Source of the DNA: Phytopythium helicoides | Taxonomy: Eukaryota; Oomycota; Peronosporomycetes; Pythiales; Pythiaceae | Direction: 5' to 3' | Length of the DNA: 64,000 bases | Assembly (NCBI GenBank): GCA_024867545.1 | Contig: JANFNE010000012.1 | Location: 744,001 to 808,000, forward strand | Shown: positions 9,575 to 19,712 of the stretch, in pieces | Layout: each line of letters opens with the position of its first letter | How positions within the stretch are numbered: position 1 is the first letter of the stretch | Notes under the pieces: generated by a model | What the model was told of the DNA's origin: nothing | Seen by the model: the letters and a program-made list of their open reading frames with translations, nothing else | The model's database searches: none | Translations under genes and position numbers: made by a program

Positions 9575-11622
9575 CTACCGCTCGGCCAGGAACGGATGCT
9601 GCAGCAGCTCAGCGGCCGTCGCACGCGCTGCGGATTCCGCACCCACCACCACGTGCGTGAGCGAGCTCCTCGTCGTGCAATATCGAGCGCAGACACACGC
9701 ACCGTCCGGGTTGATGCAGAAGCAGCGTTGTAGAAAGTCGAGCGCCTCGTTCGACAGGTGCGCGGGCAGTGGCGGCGGAGCGGTCGCTGTCGCGATCGCG
9801 TACATGGCCGCCAGCCCGTTCGAGCTGTCGGGCCACGGGTGCTTGGCCGTGGCCATCTCGATCACCGTGGCGCCGATGCTCCAAATGTCCGCCTTGTAGC
9901 CGTGGCGCTCCTGCTTGACGACTTCGGGCGCCATCCACGGGATCGACCCGCGGATTGACCGCAGCGACTCCTCCAGACTCGTGGTCAGTAGCTGCGGAAT
10001 CTGCTTCGAGCACCCAAAGTCGGCTAGCTTCGACACGCCCTGCTCGTTCACTAACACGTTCGCGCCTGCCATCAAGTAGAACCATTGTCAGGTGGTCCAA
10101 TCCTGCTGAACCAATGACAAACCCTTCAATCACTTGCCCTTGATGTCGCGGTGCACGACTCCGACGCTGTGCAAGTACACGACTCCTTTCACGATCTGCC
10201 GTGTGAAGATGCGGATCAGGTCTTCGTCAAACGCGTCAAATTGCTTTAGCACGCTGCTCACAGTCGTGCAATGCGTCATTCAAACCAAGATACAGATCCC
10301 CAGCAGCCACTGCCTCTGGCACGCACCTGGCAATTGAGCCGCCCGGAACGTACTCCATGAAGATACAAAAATGCTTGTCAGTGCGGTGGCTGCCCTTGTA
10401 GCGCACAATGTGCTTGTGCGATAGGTTCTTCATGAGCGCAATCTCGTCGCCGAGCTTGTGCATCTGTTTCATTTGGTCAGCGCTCGGCATGGCGCGGATC
10501 TCGATCTCTTTGAGTGCAAAGAGCTCGCCCGTCTCGCCATTCAGCCCTACATACACCTGCATATCATGCGTCAGACACTCGATACGGCCTGCTCCCTCTC
10601 CACGGCCCACACCTTTCCGAATGTGCCCGCGCCAATGAGCTCCCCGCGCTTCCACTTGGTGATCGGGTTCTCTGCACGGGAGCTCGGTCGCTCAGTGGAG
10701 AGACTGACCACTGGCTTGGCAATCGAACTTGATGCACTTCCGCCGCCTATCCGTGGAGACACGGACTTGGTCAACGACAGAGGCGCTGAGGTTGCTCCGA
10801 TCGATTCAGTCGAGTCGAAACGCGATACTGTGGTCTACATGCAGCTTGGAGACCATTTCGCACGCGACTTGGATGCTTTCGGACTCGCGACTTTTCCTTC
10901 TCTCATTTCCCAGCGATGTGTCGTCTTCCTGCGCGTCATTGTTGGACTCGCGCGGGGTATTTACGAGTGCATGCGGAAGCCGAACGGTCTTGGTCGCCCG
11001 CTTCCATAGGGGGAATTCGAACGCCGGCGGCTCTTGCTCCTGCCATGCCTGCTCCTGCTCATAGATGTGCTCTTGCACCTGTTCATCCTTCTGCTGATCC
11101 TCTTCGTCCTCTTCATCTCGTTGTATTTCGTCTTCCTCACTCTCGTCGACCTCGTCGGTCTCGTTGATCTCTGTATATACACTTTTCCCCTTTTGCTCCA
11201 GCCCAGCCGTTCGCTCGAGCTGTCGCATCCGCTCGAGCTCCTTGAGCGCTGTGGGCGAGATGGAGAAGCTGCTGCGTCTCTCCTTGGCTCGCTTTGGCCT
11301 CGTCCGAATTGTTGTCGCCTCGTTGACGCTCGGTCGGGTGATCCCATGGCCGACGGCCCGACGGCGGTCGCTTGCCAGGCGGAGCCCTCGGAGTCAACGC
11401 CATCGGAGAGTCCCTCCGTCTTCCTGGCGGACCTGGCGCAGTCGCAAGCTGCGGCCACTCGTGCTGCGGTGGAACTCGACGCTCGCCTGCACCGAGTCGA
11501 GCGACCGGTGGCGCAGGCATCTCGGCCCGCGGAGGCGACGAGGAGGCCGAGGACAAGGCCCGTGGCCGCCCAGGAGAGCTCTCGGCCACGCACAGGGCAT
11601 GGGGGCGCTGCTCGGGCTTCAT
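9575..11622 (-). CDS. STE11/MEKK-type MAP kinase kinase kinase, multi-exon, N-terminus with frame shifts
   Basis: The catalytic exons end or begin at 10613, 10556-10327, 10253-10138, 10065-9703 and 9627-9575. Introns are 10612-10557 (GT-AG), 10326-10254 (GTGCGT), 10137-10066 (a GC-AG intron, donor GGCAAGT) and 9702-9628 (GTGCGT). The joined domain has glycine loop GAGTFGKV, ALKEIEI, HRDIKGANVLV, LADFGCSK and GSIPWMAPEV, the signature set of MEKK-type kinases that phosphorylate MAPKKs. The N-terminal part has an ATG at 11622 (Pro-rich frame), an apparent one-base shift near 11280 into a frame reading RRSSFSISPTALKELERM, a strongly acidic Glu/Asp/Gln segment, and another shift or intron near 10820 before the kinase. 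Start and N-terminus are therefore uncertain; the kinase domain is sure. Confidence 0.75.
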
Positions 11623-13531
11623 GGCGGGGCGGGCGGGCGGCTATGGCTGCATACGTCGTTTCGCGTCCCGCGTTGCACGGCGACCGGATTGGGCGAAAAG
11701 CGGGAGCGCAGTGCGCTCATTGGGCAACTCGGCCACTTCAACATGGCTTGAAGGCTCGCGAGCTACAGAGCCATCGCCTCCATCACCAAGCCAGCGCACC
11801 GCGACGAGCACCGACTGCTTCCTGCTTCTCGGCGGAACGTTAGCTTTGCTGCGGCAGTTGCGCGAACCTTTGGCAATGACGCACGCTAGGTGGAGATGCG
11901 TGTGCTCCACGTACCACTGGGCCACCGCAAACACAAAGTAATCACACTTTGGAAGGTGCGCGACGGCGATGCTGAAGTACCATCGCCATCTTGTCGAGAT
12001 GGAACAGGGGTGATTACCCTTCTGACGCGTTGCGATCACAGAATGATCCTCGGCCAGGATTCCTTCGCCATCCTTCGCCATGTTGAAGGCCCCACGGGTT
12101 CGTTCGCTGCGTCAGACACGGGTGTGCATTACTCGCGCACGTCCTCGCCGACGCGTGACCGACGAGCCTTGGGAGAGAGCAAGCTAGCCTAGCCACTGTG
12201 TGTTACTCGCAGATTCTTCGCGCCAACGGTGTCTCGCTTACGAGTCCAACACGTCCGAATGCATAATCGACTCGGACGCGTTGGTAACGACTTGTGTGGC
12301 GTCTGCCGGATTGGCATTGCCCAGGCACTGCAACTTGAAGACCTTTGCAAAACAGTCTCTGTCGTCTCTGCCTCGGCGGAGCGTCTCAAATCCGCGTCAC
12401 TCGGCGCGGGGAGAATCGAGCGAAACAGACAGAGGTCTGCACGCCGTATGGGATCGGCATTTTGGCTGTGGACGAACCTGAACAACGAGTCAGCAAACGA
12501 ACTCTTCGAGTGCTCAAAGTTTGAACCGCATGGGGCTCCGTGTTCTAGATCGCTTGCGTATCGGCTCTAAACGCTTGATGGATTCTGCGCATCGTTTCAG
12601 TGGTCGACTCGGACAACCTTCGTGGTTCCTCCGTGACGACTGAGCCTGCTGGTGTGCGCCGTTCCACTGCTTTCACCGCCGAGCTTCGTGCGTGCTAGTG
12701 CGATACGTGCAATCGCCACTTTCATCGACCAAAGACTGGGCTCTGGTTTCTGGTGAGCCCGTCAGACGACCCGGAATGCGGGGCAGCACTTTTGTGCGGA
12801 TGTGAGCGAGTCCACGGCCACCGACTTAGAGCTGTGCCGCCCGCATGGCCATGCTAGTCGCAATTGGCAGAACGATCTCTGGCTTTAGCGTCCTTCGCGA
12901 CCTGCTTTGTGATCGGAGCGGAGCTGATAGGTGTACGGTTCAAAGTATACAGTCATGCTTCGCTAATTGACACGACCGGGGGCGACCTGACTCACCGTAG
13001 CGGCCTCTCTTCGAGATATCCACGCCAGAGCCACGGTGGCGCCACAAGCGAGCGCCAGCCACAGTCGTACCTGGCTGCGCAGCGAGGTGTTCTAGTGTTC
13101 CTAGTTTCGCTTCAACTCGGTGATGGTACACTGTACTTGTTCGTTAGAGGATGCCGGCTGGGCATGGAGGTGGCAGAGGCTGCAGGCACATGGAACTCTA
13201 CGACGCGAAAACGACATGACAGCCTCGTTGGCCACTGATTGACGACCGGAAACCACCTGGACAGAGCGCTGCGACATACTTGGTGCTTGCTTTTCCAGCT
13301 TTAAAATCACTGCCGAGTTGGTGGGCGATATCGCCCAGCTGTCTGCGCTCGCCATCGGATTGATGCGGAGCGCAATCTGGACGAGACGCAGGGTTGTTTT
13401 CCAGTTCGACAGCAGGCACAGTAACGCGGTGATCGAGCGGCTCGGAACAAACATCACAACTCATTCTGCTCGCCTCTCGCCACCTGCTCGTTTCGTCCAT
13501 CGCCTCGAAGTAGGAGTTCATCAAGGACCCG
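11623..13531. other. 1.9-kb region without a supported gene
   Basis: Several open frames of 90-150 codons exist on both strands (for example 11641-12081 on the minus strand and 12229-12570 on the plus strand), but none shows a domain, conserved motif or believable splice partners. It may be intergenic sequence or contain a decayed gene that I cannot identify. Confidence 0.4.
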
Positions 13532-15563
13532 ATGAAGTTCCCGACACGGCGATCGCCCTTTGGGCAGCTGCCGCCGCTGGATGAGGAGCACGCTCGACGC
13601 TTCAGTGCCTTAGCGGACGTGCTTGTGGACCAAGCCATTGACGAGTACGAGCAGTTCGTCCGCATCGACAACCGCCGACTGCCACGCAACTTGTGGAAGC
13701 CCGTGAAGAAGCTAGAAAGTCTGACGCTATATCGCCAGCGACGCACAGCAACCAGCAGCCACAACGATATGGGCCGCCAGAGCGAAAGCCTCGTCACCAC
13801 CTCAGTATCTTCGCCGTACGAGATCGACCTTGAGGCCGACATGGACGCGCAGAACGCGACCTGGAGCCTACCCAAGGTCGTGACGGTCGGGACATTGCTT
13901 GGTTCACTGGAGGATGTGATGCTCGGCGTGTCGTCGCCCGATGCGGCTAGTATGATGCGCAAGGCAGCGTACACCAAGGAGGAGCTGGTGGATGCCGAGA
14001 TCCTGCACTTGATCGAGACACCGACCTGAGGACGCGCCGTTTGCTTTTGTTGGCATCAAGTGGAGGGTGCTCGAGCTTCATGCCATGTCTCGGCGTCGCG
14101 ACCTTGTTTACCTGGAGACCACAGGGATCCGCAGTCTCCCGGATGGCCGACAGATCGGCTTTGTGCCTCACTCACTCGGTGGATGATCTGCTGGAGGGAT
14201 GCGGAAGCCTCGAGAGTGTTCATGGCATACTGCGCAGGTCGCATCTCGTCATGCTACCTCTTCACTCCTGTTGACAACAAGAACCAAAGTGTCGAGGTCT
14301 ACATGAAAGGCTTCATCCAGCCCAGCGGCAAGATGGTGGACGCGATTGCCATCTCAACTAGCGCCACGGCGGCTCTCCAGTTCTTCGCTGGCGCGGTCGA
14401 ATGCGCACAAAACCGTAAGCTTGCTCACAAGGTCACGACATCAGCTCAGGAAACAAATCTATTTGCACTGTCCGCTCCCCCAAGCTCCCCACGAAAGCGC
14501 TCGACTACTTCTGCCTGGATCCACAAACACATTCGCGACCACAAGGTCAAGTGCGGTGTGTGTAGTGGCAGCCACTCCGGCGGTAAGAGCCTGTCAGCTC
14601 TGCGTTTGTTCCGCAGTACAAGTGACCACAACGCGTCTGCAGGGCGGCGTCCTTCTGCAAATTGTGTGCACGATCGGCTTGTGGGCACTGCCGGATGACT
14701 CGCAAGCTGTGGTTTACGTTTCCTGGATCAAGCTCAGCATCGCGTCCAAAGCAACTCCGCCAGTCGAGTGTGATTGTCTGCACTGCTTGCATCGCAGTCA
14801 GCAACCAACAGGACGCTTTTGAAGTTGCACGTGCCTGATGTGGTGGCAATGAACCAAAGCTCAGCTTCTGGTCTCGGGCGACATCGATCATCTTCAGAGT
14901 CCACTCCTTCTCCGGTCTCTGCTCTTGCGTCATCTTGGTTAACGAAGTCGCACTCCAGCTCAGCCTCCAGCAGCCGAGGTTTGAGTGAATGGCATCGCCA
15001 GTATGCCTCCATGAGGCTCAGTACGCCGGTCGTAGATCTGGGCTTTCCAACGAAAGAAGAAATCGCTGACGTGGACGTCGAAGCTGCCAGCAAGAAGAGC
15101 AAAAGCGTTGAGGCAGCTCGATACCATTGTACCAGTCAAGGTCAGAGACGTTGAGACCGTTTTGGAGCCTGAAACTGCGTCCATCTTGATGGTGGACGAG
15201 CCGATGAAGAAGACACTCGCAGTGAGCGCGTCCGATCGAAGGACGCGTGGCCAGTCTCAGCCGGCCTCCGAGTGTGAGTCAACCGATCGCGAGTCCTTTC
15301 TGGACGATGACGACTTGTGTGATGCAATTGCCATGGCTCACTTGACTGCGAGCAGCTCAAGCAGTCCGAGCAGCGAGGGGCAAAGCAGTCGGGGAAGTGG
15401 CCCTAGCGACCACAGTCAACGAGATCTGTGGACACGCATGGAGGAGCTGCGCAAGAATGCCGAGGACGTGTACCAGATGACTCTGCGCACTACTGTCACA
15501 ATGGCTGTCAGTGTTCCGCCATCGTCAGGGATGTCGGCCATGTCGGTCGATGAGCTTGACTGA
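13532..15563 (+). CDS. START-domain plus cysteine-rich zinc-finger protein, frame-broken
   Basis: The N-terminus (MKFPTRRSPFGQLPPLDEEH, then NLWKPVKKLESLTLYRQR) and the C-terminus (LWTRMEELRKNAEDVYQMT) match, from memory, the START-like family expanded in oomycetes. START pieces continue in other frames: KWRVLELHAMSRRRDLVYLE at about 14046-14120, then FMAYCAGRISSCYLFTPVDN near 14220-14280. A FYVE-like CxxC cluster follows (HKVKCGVC near 14550; FCKLCARSACGHCRMTRK near 14650). Apparent one-base gains lie near 14027, 14176 and 14215, with further shifts in the zinc-finger region and near 15110. No donor/acceptor pairs explain them. Either this copy is a pseudogene or the assembly has indels; other conserved genes here show the same defect. 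START domains bind lipids and FYVE fingers bind PI3P. It converges on lipase A, 65 bp away. Confidence 0.6.
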
Positions 15564-15628
15564 GTAAGGAGTGCTAATCAAGTGTAGAGTAAATCATCAA
15601 GAACCCCTCAATGTTATCTTGTAAATAG

Positions 15629-17210
15629 CTAGCATTCCTCTAGCTCAAAGTGCTGCGCCATGACAGCGAAGAGCGACCTCAGAAGCTCTGGCGCATCGGA
15701 GTCAAAGTACGTGCCAGCCATGTGATGCGTCTTGACGCGACGAACGTACCACTTGCCGCGCTGCCACCTGATTGTGGTGTCGCGATGGACAAATTCTTCG
15801 TAATCCTGGTTGTTTTCAAACGAATCGTCGAGTGGCTCGAGTTCATCATCAATAGCTTCATCCGAGCAAATAGAGCTGACTTGATCAACGTCGTCATCGA
15901 TAAGATAGCCTGGTCCCGCAATTTCTGTTGATGAAGGCGTAGACCAGTCGGAGGGAGTGTCCGAGACTTCTGATGCAGCAGTTGACACAGAAGAGCTTGA
16001 TCTCCTGGCTTTCACAACATCATCCAACGAATCTATAGCCGAATCCTCGTCCCAATGCGCAGGCCAAGGTTTTAGCGTTGCATGGACGTTGACGACACCA
16101 TCGTTTGCGCGCCACTGATCGCGATCAAAACCTATCAAAGTCACGACGATGTCAACAAGCAGCCACATCTTCGAGAATGCTACCACAAGACCGTGCCTTA
16201 CCTGGAAAAATGGCATGAAGCGAGTCCACGCAGCGATCCACAACTCTCCAGCTCGGAAACAGAAGCACCCATCGACGACTCTGAATTACCGCAGTAAATG
16301 CCAGCACAAGAAGTGCAGCCACAATCAGTGGAAAAGCTGAGACCTCAAGCAGCAATAGCGTAATGCTTGCTGCTAGCACGAGGGCTATCGCAGTTCTGGG
16401 CTTCGGAGTTGGAATTCCACCGATATCGTTGGATGCGATGCTGATAAGGAAGACCTTGTCCATGTCGCGCAGACGCGAGTTGCGCTCCATCCGCTCTTTG
16501 GGCAGCAAGTTATATACCGCCAAATCCCACGAACCGTTCGTAGGTCCATGTGTTGACACAAGCTCTCGGATTGATACAGCTGTGCGCGATTCCCACTGCT
16601 TCATTCGGAACGGAAACAGTCCCCTGACGACACGGAAGGTGTTGTGAAGCCGGAACCATAGCGCGAGTGAGGATCCGAGCGCATGAGCTACTGAGAATTC
16701 GGGCATTTCCCCAACGGGAGGGGACGCATGCAGCCCGAACGCGTGGGGAAGGACCGAACCAGAGAGCGGCCCTGCGATGCTCACGATACTGCGCACCCAC
16801 GTGTGGCTCGACCCGACGCCGAAGAAGTCGTCGCACAGCAACTGGTACAGCTCGATGGCGGTCGTGGAGCCAAAGCTGTGTCCTAGCAGGTGCACAGGAT
16901 TGTCCTCGCTCCAGTGTGGATGGAGCGCCTTCTCTTTCGGGATCTCCTCTCCGAAGCGGTCGTGGCCAGCGGAAGCGGAGTGCTTCTCGCCGTAGTCGAC
17001 TCGCCCTCCGTAGAGCTGGAAGAAGGCCTCGCAGGCGCGGTCGTGGTCGGATGAGAGCACTCCGACGTCGACCATGAGCACGTTCGCCTCCATCTCGCGC
17101 AGCTGGCGTTCGGGCCAATACGGCGGCGACCACCTCGAGTTCCACAGAGGCTTCTGGCGGCCGAAGCCGAGGACGCCATGGATGAGCACGACTGGCAGTT
17201 TGGTCGCCAT
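15629..17210 (-). CDS. Alpha/beta-hydrolase lipase A, related to bacterial family I.5 lipases, one intron, 503 aa
   Basis: A 70-nt intron at 16201-16132 (donor GTAAGG, acceptor ATAG) joins two frames; without it the first frame ends at 16152. The N-terminus VVLIHGVLGFGRQ, the block DRACEAFFQLYGGRVDYGEK and GHDRFGEE are the family I.5 (Bacillus/Staphylococcus) lipase signatures as I know them. The nucleophile elbow is GHSFGS with Ser112. The Asp is in ANDGVVNVH after the intron and the His in HHMAGTY near the C-terminus, so the triad looks complete. One or two hydrophobic helices between about residues 275 and 315 are absent from bacterial lipases and suggest membrane anchoring. No signal peptide is seen. 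An acidic, Ser-rich loop separates Asp from His. Substrate is unknown; acyl-ester hydrolysis is inferred from the family. A paralog lies inverted at 19713-21366. Confidence 0.85.
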
Positions 17211-17690
17211 CTCCTCAACGAGGTCAGATCTGCTGTGAAGAGCTGTGGGGCTGCAGCGAGAGCCTCGAGGGATCGAGCATGAGACCTGGAGCCGCCTGGA
17301 AGTCGGACGAACGCCAACGAAGTCGTCGTGGTCGGCGCCATTGGCGGCGCTTCGAGTTCTAGTAAGATGGTAACTAAATATAGTAGACGAATGCTTTTCA
17401 ACCGCCCATAACTTGGTATTTGTATGAGATTTATTTTCCCATCTACTGAATGCAGTGGGCTGACGTACTTGTTGACGTCCTCGAGCCCTAATTAGACCAC
17501 GGGAATGACGGTGAGCAGCGTTGCATCTTTAGAAGGCAAGTGGACACCAGTGAAAACGAATCCAAACCCATTCCTCACGGATGCTCAATACATGAAATGC
17601 ACGACAGGGACAAGGAAGGACGACAACTGCGATACTACTCGATGCGGCCGCTCTACTCTACCCCTGGCTGGACGTCGCCCCGACTTCTGC
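17211..17690. other. Intergenic region upstream of lipase A
   Basis: A small plus-strand frame at 17505-17729 (74 codons, eight Cys) overlaps the 3' end of the next minus-strand gene; it has no signal peptide and no other support. No other gene is visible. Confidence 0.4.
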
Positions 17691-19103
17691 TCACCCTGCA
17701 AATGCACCAAAGAAGGGATTCCAGGATAGTCTTCGGGCTCGGCGGTTCTCCAATAGGTGGTCCATTTGAGCTCGCCACGCCATCAAATGGTTCTCGTCAT
17801 TGAACATCAACTGGAATTTCACGCGATCGTAGTAACCCGAGATACTCTGCGTGTAAGCGATCAACGTGGTCTCGTAGTGCTCAGGTGGCGTCCACTTCGC
17901 AGACCTCTCAAACAACTTCCTTTGATAAAGCCGCACAAAAGGGATGGCAGCACCACCTGTGACGCCAATCAAAGCCCCGGTGGCAGACGACGTCACCCCT
18001 TTCGTATCGCAGTTCTCGGTGTGTAAGCGATACTCTCCGTACCGCTCGTACAACTCAACTCTCTTACCATGATGAACGAGTGTCTGCACCACGGTGTTCG
18101 CCAGCTCTTTCAGATGAATGAGCAGCGTTCGGTCGTTGAATTGTGCGTCCTCAATCGTCTCCTGCAAGTGCTCGATAAACTGCCACACTCCTGAGTCTTT
18201 GCCCCCAGAGTCATGAATCCGCTGCTGCAACTCCAGCAGAGTATCGCGCAACTTCAGATCCCTGATCTGCATTTCCACTTGAAGGGTACTTGGGAAATCA
18301 CTTGCGTTTTGAATCGGAACGATTGATTTGCCAATGGGGACAGCGCAGTCGATCGGCAGATGGTTAAGCGATTCGATCAGGTTCATGACACCGATTGTGC
18401 TGGTTAACACCCCTGTAGTGGAGCCCCCATGAGCAAACCCTTTGACCACGGCTCGACAATTCACTTTGTTCGTCTCGCATACCCGTACCAGCTCCTTCTT
18501 GACATCCCCACTAGCCAACGCTGCTTGAACACTCGAAATGAGCTTGGACGCATTCATATCTGCGGAATGGTCCCACACGAACGAGATATTTGCCACACCG
18601 CCGTAGAACTCGTCGGTACAAATGTGGTTCCCCAAGTGCTCCACGATCCACCGCCCGTCCTCCTTGTAAGATTTTCTCTTTCGAACTGGGATCAAGTCCC
18701 TGAACTTTGGCACCGGGATGCTGCGCTTCGCGATCGTGCGCTTGAAGTAGAAGCACACTGCCGTCTTGTTTTTAGACGCCTTGCCACACGAAGAGTAGCT
18801 GTTTTCAGCCCCATAATCGCCATCGGGAGAGGTGAGTTGAATCAATTGGTTGAGGCGTATGCAATCTTCTGAAGAGGATGTGTTCTCGACGCAGTCAAAG
18901 CTCGAGTCTGTGGTCAAATGAGAGCAGAAGGGTACCGGTTTTTTGAGCTTGATGAGCTGTCTCTTTACCTGCCCTTCAAAGAATCCGAAACCGAGTGTTT
19001 TGTCGACGACATCGTGCAGTTTGCTGTTCATGTCAGCAATAGACTGGTCCACAATGGCGGACACGGCGCCGGTACTTCTCGGAGGAACTGTGAGGTCTTC
19101 CAT
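17691..19103 (-). CDS. Uncharacterised protein with weak MACPF-like features, about 470 aa
   Basis: The first in-frame ATG is at 19103, but the coding-like frame stays open without ATG to about 19190 (it includes LVALRLAREASSLIDFLSGK), so an upstream exon or another start is likely. I do not recognise the family with certainty. EHLGNHICTDEFYGG near 18590-18640 resembles the aromatic-Gly-x-His...Gly-Gly signature of MACPF pore-forming-fold proteins, and a later PIGKSIVPI resembles their downstream Pro-Ile pattern. Paired cysteines before it and a Cys in RVCETNKVNC could form disulfides. No signal peptide or transmembrane helix is in the visible part. The gene lies between the two lipase paralogs and is divergent from lipase B. 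If it is MACPF-like, the role (attack, development or defence) cannot be told. The call rests on short motifs only. Confidence 0.55.
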   Translation of the reverse strand: MEDLTVPPRSTGAVSAIVDQSIADMNSKLHDVVDKTLGFGFFEGQVKRQLIKLKKPVPFCSHLTTDSSFDCVENTSSSEDCIRLNQLIQLTSPDGDYGAENSYSSCGKASKNKTAVCFYFKRTIAKRSIPVPKFRDLIPVRKRKSYKEDGRWIVEHLGNHICTDEFYGGVANISFVWDHSADMNASKLISSVQAALASGDVKKELVRVCETNKVNCRAVVKGFAHGGSTTGVLTSTIGVMNLIESLNHLPIDCAVPIGKSIVPIQNASDFPSTLQVEMQIRDLKLRDTLLELQQRIHDSGGKDSGVWQFIEHLQETIEDAQFNDRTLLIHLKELANTVVQTLVHHGKRVELYERYGEYRLHTENCDTKGVTSSATGALIGVTGGAAIPFVRLYQRKLFERSAKWTPPEHYETTLIAYTQSISGYYDRVKFQLMFNDENHLMAWRAQMDHLLENRRARRLSWNPFFGAFAG

Positions 19104-19712
19104 CCTGGCCAAGTTGGTGTGCTTACCACTGAGGAAATCGATGAGTGAACTAGCTTCACGCGCGAGCCGCAGCGCAACAAGTGTTTGATTTTGGGGGATA
19201 CTTCATGGAAACTGGGCAGCACCTCAGCGCTGTTCAGAATGAACTCCTTTCCACTGGGTTCATGCGTGGGCTCCTTTGCACTGGTCCGAAGAATCCTGTT
19301 CGGAGTGTGGCGGTAGTTGAGATGGCATTGGGTCCGCCGGCCACTCGGGACGATCTATTGGCACCAAGAATCGGCGATGTGGGCTTGTGGCGAAGCGCGT
19401 TCCAGTCCGGAGTACTAGCATCCAAGGACATGATAAGCATCTCTCCACCTCCATTTCAGAAGGTCCACGCTCCAAGCAGCTATCGACGCGCGAAGCATGC
19501 GGCTGTCAGGCATGCACGGACCTCGATGGCTTCACTGTTTGCCTCGTATCTTGTCGAACACCGGCAGTGACCGCGGCCAGTCAGTGTTGAAGCTGTGGCA
19601 CTTGCCTTCAGTATGCGCGCATAGTCGGTCGCCTTGCTCGTCGGGTCCCCGTCGGGCGCGCGCTGCGCCCAGGTGTCCAAGCTGCGCGTTGCGCCACCGC
19701 GAGCGGCCGACA
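19104..19712. other. Divergent region between the MACPF-like gene and lipase B
   Basis: The first 90 bp probably belong to the 5' coding part of the minus-strand gene. The rest may hold an upstream exon of that gene or promoter sequence; no exon could be defined by splice sites. Confidence 0.4.

Noticed and set aside
17505..17729. Small cysteine-rich effector-like frame
   Set aside because: It has eight Cys but no signal peptide, and it overlaps the 3' end of the minus-strand gene.
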